NCBI GenBank assembly: GCA_028694875.1
Contig: JAQVKB010000022.1
Coordinates: 1 to 9,878 of the forward strand
Reading direction: 5' to 3'
Source of the DNA: Candidatus Izemoplasmatales bacterium
GTDB taxonomy: Bacteria > Bacillota_I > Bacilli_A > Izemoplasmatales > Hujiaoplasmataceae
Length of the DNA: 9,878 bases
The notes below the pieces were generated by a model. That model worked only from the letters and a program-made list of their open reading frames with translations. It did no database searches and was not told the DNA's origin. A program made the position numbers and the translations under genes. Of this stretch, positions 1 through 5,279 are shown one piece after another. Numbering within the stretch: the stretch's first letter is position 1; every line of letters begins with the position of its first letter.

Positions 1-917
1 TTTTTGATGATTCCAGGCGCGCTATAGCGCATCCCGAGGTCGCCTTCGACCGTCCGTTTGGCATAGGGTTCTTCCAAACCATGCAAGACGACATCGCTAC
101 GATTGGACGCGTTACACATCGAATATGAATCCGTTGTGGCGCCACCGATGTCCACCGCGACGAGGTCCCCGATGCCATCTTCACCAATCGTGCCTTTCGC
201 CAACAATTCACAAGCAACCAAAACCGCTTCTGGTGTTGGTAAAAGCACCGCTTCGATTTCTTCTTCGATTTTCTTGATGCCTTTGGCAACGATGATGTTT
301 TTGAGGAAAATCTCACGGATTTTATCTCTTACGGATTTCACATCGAGGACATTGATCCGCGGCATCACGTTGTCGCAAATAAATCCATTCATTTCATAGT
401 CGTGAAACATCTCTTCGATTTCATCTTGCGCCGATTTGTTTCCGGCAAACACAATCGGAATCTTGACTTGCATCTGGCCTAATAATTTGGCGTTGAAAAG
501 GACGTTTTCCGTATTCCCGCCATCGGCGCCACCGGCCAACAGGATGATATCGATATGCTGAGAAATGATCTTTTCCACTTCGCGTTTCGTGAGATGATGC
601 GAAAACACCAAATCGACTTTCGCACCAGCCCCCAAACAAACGCGTTTGGCCGCTTCGACGGTGAGTTCTTCGACCAATCCAATCGCGGCCATTTTCAATC
701 CGCCCGCTGCGGATGAACATGCCAAAATATGATCGAAGGAAATCTCTTCACCGATCGTGGTATAAAGCGCTTGGAGCGCATGGTGATAACCAATCGAGAT
801 ATCGGACGAAACCGTCGTGAAATGAGAGGCAGTCGCGATGATATCGCAAGCATCCTCGTCCACGGCGGTGAGTTTGGTAAAAGTCGATCCGAAGTCGATC
901 AGCAAATAACGAGCCAC
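1..917 (-). CDS. glmL: Glutamate mutase accessory protein GlmL/MutL (partial, C-terminus outside window)
   Basis: This cytoplasmic actin/Hsp70-fold ATPase family is associated with adenosylcobalamin-dependent glutamate mutase and is thought to maintain or reactivate the enzyme. I translated 305 residues, against a usual length of about 460, so the C-terminal third lies beyond the left edge. The first phosphate motif is DFGSTFTK at residues 8-15. A GLKMAAIGLVEELTVEAA stretch follows at 73-90, then AGGADGGN at 128-135. The second phosphate motif is DIGGATTD at 256-263. These are the family's signatures in the expected order. I chose a GTG start at 917, because it directly precedes the first phosphate motif and has GGAGAG five bases upstream, inside the end of glmS. 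The start lies one base past the glmS stop, so the two genes are probably translationally coupled. The catalytic subunit gene glmE is expected next, outside the window. The assignment is secure. The maintenance role is inferred from the family and its context. Confidence 0.93.
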   Translation of the reverse strand, partial: MARYLLIDFGSTFTKLTAVDEDACDIIATASHFTTVSSDISIGYHHALQALYTTIGEEISFDHILACSSAAGGLKMAAIGLVEELTVEAAKRVCLGAGAKVDLVFSHHLTKREVEKIISQHIDIILLAGGADGGNTENVLFNAKLLGQMQVKIPIVFAGNKSAQDEIEEMFHDYEMNGFICDNVMPRINVLDVKSVRDKIREIFLKNIIVAKGIKKIEEEIEAVLLPTPEAVLVACELLAKGTIGEDGIGDLVAVDIGGATTDSYSMCNASNRSDVVLHGLEEPYAKRTVEGDLGMRYSAPGIIK

Positions 918-918
918 G

Positions 919-1323
919 TTACTCTCCTAAGTCTTCACGAATATCCGAAAGCGCCTGATCGATTGGCGTTCCCGGAGGATAGACACGATTGAAACCCATC
1001 TCCTCAAATCGTGTTTTCACTTCTTGAAAATTTTGCTTTCCAACCACGATATTTCCGCCCACATAAAGTGGAATCTCTCCGATTCCCGCTTCGATGCATT
1101 TGTCGCGCATTCCTCGGCAATCGAGTTCTCCATGCCCATAAAGGCTTGAGACAAGAATCAACGACGCGTTGGTTTCAATCGCGGCGTTGATGAAATCTTC
1201 TTGATTGGATAAAACGCCAATGTTGACGACATTATAGCCGGCATTGGTCAAGGTGTACTCAATAATTTTGTTTCCGACAGCGTGGACATCTGCACCGATG
1301 ACGCCGATCACAATTGATTTCAA
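919..1323 (-). CDS. glmS: Glutamate mutase sigma subunit (methylaspartate mutase, B12-binding)
   Basis: This is the small cobalamin-binding subunit of glutamate mutase. With GlmE it interconverts L-glutamate and threo-3-methylaspartate, the first step of the methylaspartate route of glutamate fermentation. At 134 residues it is full length for the family. The base-off/His-on B12 motif is plain: DVHAVG at residues 12-17, with His14 as the expected lower axial ligand of cobalt. The other B12-contact segments are SLYG at 60-63, GGNIVVGK at 89-96 and PGT near 117-119. The start is TTG at 1323-1321, because the family begins just before the KSIVIGVIGAD strand and no ATG lies in frame there. It is supported by GAAGGAG (1337-1331), seven bases upstream. 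It is the first gene after a strong predicted promoter and is followed one base later by glmL. Among B12-binding domains, the length and sequence fit the sigma subunit rather than a methyltransferase corrinoid protein. Confidence 0.96.
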   Translation of the reverse strand: MKSIVIGVIGADVHAVGNKIIEYTLTNAGYNVVNIGVLSNQEDFINAAIETNASLILVSSLYGHGELDCRGMRDKCIEAGIGEIPLYVGGNIVVGKQNFQEVKTRFEEMGFNRVYPPGTPIDQALSDIREDLGE

Positions 1324-1330
1324 TGGATTT

Positions 1331-1337
1331 CTCCTTC
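1331..1337 (-). promoter_or_regulatory. Ribosome binding site fixing the TTG start of glmS
   Basis: The minus strand reads GAAGGAG here, followed by a seven-base spacer and TTG (1323-1321). No ATG or GTG in the glmS frame lies near this point. The ribosome binding site and the conserved N-terminal strand therefore decide the start together. Confidence 0.75.
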
Positions 1338-1346
1338 AAGTACGTT

Positions 1347-1360
1347 TGAAAGCGTTTTTA
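1347..1360 (+). promoter_or_regulatory. Candidate catabolite-responsive element (cre) for CcpA, upstream of glmS
   Basis: The plus strand reads TGAAAGCGTTTTTA, which matches 13 of 14 positions of the Bacillota cre consensus TGWAARCGYTWWCW. Only the C near the right end is replaced, by T. It lies 10 bases downstream of the predicted -10 box, at about +4 to +17 of the transcript, where CcpA-HPr(Ser-P) would act as a repressor. The match and position are seen in the sequence. Binding, and the presence of CcpA in this organism, are inferred. A chance match in AT-rich intergenic DNA is possible. Confidence 0.5.
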
Positions 1361-1370
1361 CACACACCAC

Positions 1371-1399
1371 ATTATATCATAGCAAAAATCAAGTTCCAA
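1371..1399 (-). promoter_or_regulatory. Sigma-A/sigma-70 type promoter of the glutamate mutase operon
   Basis: On the minus strand a perfect TATAAT (1376-1371) is preceded by exactly 17 bases and then TTGGAA (1399-1394), which matches four of six positions of TTGACA. Transcription should begin near 1364, giving a leader of about 40 bases before the glmS TTG codon. The promoter lies directly after the proposed terminator of the lysine operon. This arrangement makes glmS-glmL a separate transcription unit. Confidence 0.75.
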
Positions 1400-1400
1400 G

Positions 1401-1454
1401 AAAAAAAGGGGGTTTTACGGAATTTGCACAACCGCCTTGGAAGCAAGGCTTCCA
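1401..1454 (-). terminator. Probable intrinsic terminator at the end of the lysine operon
   Basis: Past the stop codon of the adenosyltransferase gene, the minus-strand transcript can form two hairpins. The first has a perfect 7-bp stem, TGGAAGC with GCTTCCA (1454-1438), and a three-base loop. The second pairs AAGGCGGTT (1438-1430) with AACCCCCTT (1414-1406). It has eight pairs, one C-C mismatch and a 15-base loop, and runs straight into five T residues (1405-1401). The mismatch and long loop make this a moderate rather than ideal terminator. Its place between a gene end and a new promoter supports the call. Part of the first stem touches the second, so the two may compete. Confidence 0.5.
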
Positions 1455-1460
1455 TGAGGA

Positions 1461-1988
1461 TTACGCAAAGCTTCTCGCGAGAACAAAGAGGTAGTCAGAA
1501 AGGCGATTCAGATAACTGAGAGGACCTTCCAAATCGGTGCGTTCGGTCGCACGAAGAAACGCAACGAAACGACGTTCGGCTTTTCTGGCGATTGTTCTTG
1601 CGACGTCGCAATACGCACCGGCTTTCGAGGTTTCGGACCCCGGAAGTGTGAAGACAGGCTCTAAAGGATGACGTTCCAAGATGACACCCATGAGCGATTC
1701 AAGCATTTCTGTTTGCGCCGGATCAAAGGGTTTGAGTTTCTTGTACAAGACATGATTGGGATCGGTCGCAATCAACGCATTGATGTCTTGTAAACTGCGT
1801 TGAATCATCTTGATAACCTCGAGTTCATGATGATGATAGAAGAGTCCTAAGAACGAGGAAAGTTCATCCATCGTCCCAAGGAGTTCAAACAAAATATCAT
1901 CTTTGGAGAATACTTGATTCACGAAGTTACGGCTTTCTCCCTTGTCGCCGGTTTTGGTAGAGATTTGACTGGTTTTGGTAATTGGCAT
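1461..1988 (-). CDS. pduO: PduO-type ATP:cob(I)alamin adenosyltransferase
   Basis: This enzyme transfers the adenosyl group of ATP to cob(I)alamin, making the adenosylcobalamin used by KamDE and by glutamate mutase. The protein has 175 residues, about the usual length for a single-domain PduO/MMAB-type enzyme. The N-terminal ATP-binding motif TKTGDKGES is at residues 11-19, and GTMDELSSFLG is at about 38-48. The C-terminal helical part carries LPGSETSKAGAYCDVARTIARKAERR and then SYLNRLSDYLFVLAR, where the conserved Arg and Asp residues contact ATP. The ATG start has AGGAGG seven bases upstream and lies 11 bases past the end of kamE, so this is the last gene of the lysine operon. A probable terminator follows. 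A PduO-type enzyme here, rather than a CobA or EutT type, is clear from the motifs. The symbol is by family, because the gene has nothing to do with propanediol. Confidence 0.93.
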   Translation of the reverse strand: MPITKTSQISTKTGDKGESRNFVNQVFSKDDILFELLGTMDELSSFLGLFYHHHELEVIKMIQRSLQDINALIATDPNHVLYKKLKPFDPAQTEMLESLMGVILERHPLEPVFTLPGSETSKAGAYCDVARTIARKAERRFVAFLRATERTDLEGPLSYLNRLSDYLFVLARSFA

Positions 1989-1999
1989 ACCGATTCCTC

Positions 2000-2737
2000 C
2001 TAAGGTTTCGACTTGTTCGCAATCATCCGGTTGATGGCATAGAGTGCGACATCTTCGGCATACGATTTCGGTCCAAATCCCGCATCGTATCCGAGTTCCT
2101 TGGCGAGCTCGTGCGTAATGCGCGCGCCCCCGGCTATCAGTATAACACGTTCCCGCATTTTTTCGGCTTCGAGAAGTTCCACAAGTTCGACCATATTGCG
2201 AATATGCACATCTTTTTGTGTGACGGTTTGACTCACGAGTAAAACATCCGCATTCACTTTCTTCGCAAAGCGAATAAAGTCTTCGTTTTTCACTTGGCTT
2301 CCAAGGTTGTAAGCACGGATTCCACGATATCGTTCGAGACCGTAATGACCGGCGAAGCCTTTCATATTCATGATGGCATCAATGCCAACGGTATGGGCAT
2401 CGCTTCCTGTAGAAGCGCCGACAAATACCAATTCGCGATCAAAGTTTTCTTGAAGAATCACTTCGATTTCTTCCCGACTTTTGCGTTCGGTAAGGGCTTC
2501 TTCGACATGGATTTGATCGAGATCCAAATCGAATTTCACACTCGCATACACGACAAAGAAGGCATATCCTTCATGGATGTCTTCCGCATGAACGACTTGA
2601 GGATTGAGAAGCCCAAGTTGAGTGGCTAACCGTTTGGCGGCTTCGATTCCTTGTCCATCCGCATGGACAGGAAGCGTAAAACTGAGTTGGATTTTCCCAT
2701 CATGGGACGTATCTCCGTAGGGACGAATGAGTTTCAT
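2000..2737 (-). CDS. kamE: Lysine 5,6-aminomutase (beta-lysine 5,6-aminomutase) beta subunit
   Basis: This is the cobalamin-binding subunit of the adenosylcobalamin- and PLP-dependent aminomutase that turns L-beta-lysine into 3,5-diaminohexanoate (and D-lysine into 2,5-diaminohexanoate). The gene encodes 245 residues. The B12 motif SDAHTVG places the axial histidine at His115. Lys126, in the NMKG segment, is the expected lysine that forms the PLP Schiff base. The 11-residue spacing equals that of His133 and Lys144 in the Clostridium sticklandii enzyme. I chose the ATG at 2737. It has GGGAGGTG just upstream and overlaps the kamD stop as ATGA. An in-frame TTG at 2773 would add 12 residues without such a site. 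The N-terminus is about 18 residues shorter than the C. sticklandii protein. It must pair with KamD, encoded directly upstream. Confidence 0.96.
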   Translation of the reverse strand: MKLIRPYGDTSHDGKIQLSFTLPVHADGQGIEAAKRLATQLGLLNPQVVHAEDIHEGYAFFVVYASVKFDLDLDQIHVEEALTERKSREEIEVILQENFDRELVFVGASTGSDAHTVGIDAIMNMKGFAGHYGLERYRGIRAYNLGSQVKNEDFIRFAKKVNADVLLVSQTVTQKDVHIRNMVELVELLEAEKMRERVILIAGGARITHELAKELGYDAGFGPKSYAEDVALYAINRMIANKSKP

Positions 2738-4281
2738 CGCGACACCTCCCACAAATCCAAAGCCGCGTTCCAATAATCCGGTGATTTTTGGAAAACACCA
2801 TCAAGTCCTTTTCCACCGTCTTGAGGACGTTTAACACCGGCGAACACACCTTGTTCGAGGGCTTGGAACAGGGTGGATTCTTTCACTTGTTTTAAAAGAA
2901 GAGAGGCGTCTTCAAGCACTTTTTTCGCACGGTTCGCCATCAAACCATCTTCCTTAATGACAAGTTCTTCGGAAATCGACTTCATCGATGTTTGAATCAT
3001 CTTGGCATTTTGAATTGCCAAATAGCGATCTTGGAGAAAAGGCGTATGAATCGCTTCGGTCATCATCCCTAAGAGATGAATCGACTGTGAAGTATATTGA
3101 GTCACTATATTGAAAAGTGTGTTTTGTTGGTAAGCACGGAAGATATTCCCGGTCACATGTTTCGTGGGTGGCATATATTTTAGCGGTGCATTCGGGAAAA
3201 TCTCTCTTGCCATCTGAGCTTGGGCAAGTTCATACAAAAAACTATTTTCTACCGAAGGATCGATTTCAAAGGCATGACCTAATCCCATCAATTCTTCGGG
3301 TAATCCCGCGGCAAACGCGAATTGTTCGTTGATGAACTGGCTCGCAAGAACGGTATGGGCTTCTTCAATGGCATCGGAAGTCGTTAAGTAGTTGTCTTCA
3401 CCCGTGTTGATGATGATTCCCGCTTTGGCATTGATCATCCGCGAGAAATGTTGATCGATAAAGGTGCGTTTCATGTTGATGTCGCGGAAGATAATGCCAT
3501 ACATACTGTCATTCAGCAAAACATCGAGTCGCTCGATCGCCGCCATTGCCGCGATTTCGGGCATACATAATCCGGAAGCGTAATTGACGAGTTTGATGTA
3601 TCGTCCTTCTTCTTTGGATACTTCATCCAACGCTTTGCGCATGATTTGAAAATTGGCTTGGGTGGCATAAGTCCCACCAAAACCTTCGGTGGTGATGCCA
3701 TAAGGTACATAGTCAAGGAGGGATTGCCCGGTAGATCGAATCACCGCGATGATATCCGCCCCTGCTTTCGCGGCGGCTTTGGCTTGAATGACGTCTTCAT
3801 GGATGTTTCCGGTGGCGACAATGACATACAAGTCCGTTGTTCTCGGCGTTTCCTTTTCAAGAAACCGATGGCGCGTATCACGGTTTTTCGCAATCCGATC
3901 GAAGGTTTTTTGGAGATACGGTTTCAAGACGTTGCGACAAGTGTCCAAATCTTCAAGATGAGGCGTGATGAGTTGGACTTGACCCTTGAGATAAGCTTGT
4001 TGAAATTCCGTCAGATTGAGACCTGACTGAAACAAGGCGCTCGCCAAATAACGTGAGATGCCTTTTGACAAATCGCCATGATGGTAGACTTCATCCACCA
4101 TCATATTGGGAAGAGGTTCTAAAAGGTCATTGACGCCATCCACGCCGATAAGACGCAAAACGCTTCGTTCGACCGAAACCGTGGAATGTTGTTCCACCAT
4201 ACTCAAAACTTCATCCGCAATCAAAAAAGCGTCTTGACGACACGTCTCAATGATGGAAGGATCGAGATGGAATTGATTCAT
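2734..4281 (-). CDS. kamD: Lysine 5,6-aminomutase (beta-lysine 5,6-aminomutase) alpha subunit
   Basis: This is the large subunit of the aminomutase completed by KamE. It supplies the TIM-barrel that holds substrate and PLP and caps the cobalamin. The protein has 515 residues, the family's normal size. Highly conserved family segments are present in order: TVSVERSVLRLIGVDG near residue 35; a long central block with LYVIVATGNIHEDV, VIRSTGQSLLDYVPYG and TTEGFGGTYATQANF (about 150-210); then LCMPEIAAMAAIERLDVLLND, INTGEDNYLTT, and EIFPNAPLKYMPPTKHVTGN; and a C-terminal GVKRPQDGGKGLDGV. The ATG start at 4281 overlaps the stop of the kamB-like gene as ATGA. Its own TGA overlaps the kamE start in the same way, consistent with equimolar synthesis of the two subunits. 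No expected segment is missing, so the enzyme should be functional. Confidence 0.97.
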   Translation of the reverse strand: MNQFHLDPSIIETCRQDAFLIADEVLSMVEQHSTVSVERSVLRLIGVDGVNDLLEPLPNMMVDEVYHHGDLSKGISRYLASALFQSGLNLTEFQQAYLKGQVQLITPHLEDLDTCRNVLKPYLQKTFDRIAKNRDTRHRFLEKETPRTTDLYVIVATGNIHEDVIQAKAAAKAGADIIAVIRSTGQSLLDYVPYGITTEGFGGTYATQANFQIMRKALDEVSKEEGRYIKLVNYASGLCMPEIAAMAAIERLDVLLNDSMYGIIFRDINMKRTFIDQHFSRMINAKAGIIINTGEDNYLTTSDAIEEAHTVLASQFINEQFAFAAGLPEELMGLGHAFEIDPSVENSFLYELAQAQMAREIFPNAPLKYMPPTKHVTGNIFRAYQQNTLFNIVTQYTSQSIHLLGMMTEAIHTPFLQDRYLAIQNAKMIQTSMKSISEELVIKEDGLMANRAKKVLEDASLLLKQVKESTLFQALEQGVFAGVKRPQDGGKGLDGVFQKSPDYWNAALDLWEVSR

Positions 4282-5279
4282 GAGGTTTCACCTTCTTCTC
4301 GTAAATTGAAAACGGGATACTTTGAAATTTGTTGGAGTCGATGTAACATGTCCTCCTTATCAAAATCAGGACGATACGGCGAACTGGGATTCACCGTGAT
4401 GGCCACCAACGAAATCGGATGCAAAACGCGAATATCATCTAGATATCGACACAAGAACCCGCGCAATACGCGATCTTGAATGATTCCGGTAGGATGCGAA
4501 AGAATCAGTTTGGGGCGTGTTAGTGAAGGCATCTTCAACCAAGTTTTGACAAATTCTTCCGTCAAAGCTCCGGGTAGATAAATTTTCTCGATGCCTTCTG
4601 TAAGTAAAGTATCGATGGACGACATCTCAAACAAAGACGATTCATGTCGTTCTTTCCATACCCCATGTCGATAGATGGCAATGCCATGAATCGATGCTAA
4701 CGCGGATTGGTCGTGCTCGACACGCGGTATGGATAAAATTTGGATATCCGTTTTGGCATGATCGATGACAAGATCCAAGTCATTGGAGTATGCCCCACCG
4801 ACCGCATAGATGACACCATCGGAAAGCATGGTTGAGGATTGCCTTGAGAAGGCACCATCAATCCAAACCTGGTGAATCTGTTCCGCATGAAGTTCTTCCA
4901 ACAACACTTCCAAATCCGTCACCGTGGACGGCCCACCAACCAACATACTTCCATGGCTAGTGACACGAACGATTTGAATTCGACCGAGTGGTGTATCGAT
5001 ATCCAAATCGCGTAATGATTCATAAGTGCAAGTGGCCTTTGCCAACGTTTTTTCTGCTGTCGCCACGACCAAACCCTTCCGGACCCGGATTTCAGGCTTC
5101 GGAAGGGCAGTGAGTTGATCGGTTTCTTCGCCATCGAGTCCTATCGAGGTGATCGCAAGTCCAACGGGTTCCACATGGTCCAACAAATAGTTGAGCGTCG
5201 TTGTTTTACCTGCGTTCTTGGCATTGCCGATGATGGAGACGACTTGGCGATCTTGGATGAGATCAGCTAGCGTTGGAAT
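4278..5279 (-). CDS. kamB: KamB-like P-loop protein of the lysine fermentation cluster, non-canonical start
   Basis: The gene lies between kamA and kamD. It encodes about 333 residues if translation starts at an ATT codon at 5279-5277. Near the N-terminus (residues 13-30) is a hydrophobic strand followed by GNAKNAGKTTTL. This is a Walker A-like phosphate-binding loop with GKT at 24-26, although the residue five before that Gly is Asn (N19) rather than the consensus Gly or Ala. GLDGEETD follows near 47-54, and VWIDGAF near 138-144 looks like a Walker B strand with Asp141. No membrane segments or signal peptide are seen. The frame is open from a TGA at 5297-5295. No ATG, GTG, TTG or CTG occurs before the loop; the first TTG (5186) would delete it. 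AAGAAGGG (5294-5287) lies seven bases upstream of the ATT. The gene overlaps kamA by 13 bases and kamD by four. From memory, a KamB of unknown biochemical function occupies this place in clostridial and fusobacterial clusters. A role as ATP- or GTP-driven helper for KamDE is inference. Confidence 0.75.
   Translation of the reverse strand: MPTLADLIQDRQVVSIIGNAKNAGKTTTLNYLLDHVEPVGLAITSIGLDGEETDQLTALPKPEIRVRKGLVVATAEKTLAKATCTYESLRDLDIDTPLGRIQIVRVTSHGSMLVGGPSTVTDLEVLLEELHAEQIHQVWIDGAFSRQSSTMLSDGVIYAVGGAYSNDLDLVIDHAKTDIQILSIPRVEHDQSALASIHGIAIYRHGVWKERHESSLFEMSSIDTLLTEGIEKIYLPGALTEEFVKTWLKMPSLTRPKLILSHPTGIIQDRVLRGFLCRYLDDIRVLHPISLVAITVNPSSPYRPDFDKEDMLHRLQQISKYPVFNLREEGETS

Noticed and set aside
421..720. 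A 99-codon minus-strand frame in the left part of the window
   Set aside because: The true reading frame here encodes GlmL with both phosphate motifs. This one is out of frame with it.
1324..1460. A B12 (cobalamin) riboswitch or small RNA in the intergenic region
   Set aside because: The 137-base gap is too short for a cobalamin riboswitch once promoter and terminator are placed. I see no B12-box-like conserved segment.
4278..5186. A 302-residue version of the kamB-like protein starting at TTG 5186
   Set aside because: It omits the nucleotide-binding loop, which is encoded in the same open frame directly upstream, and it has no ribosome binding site.
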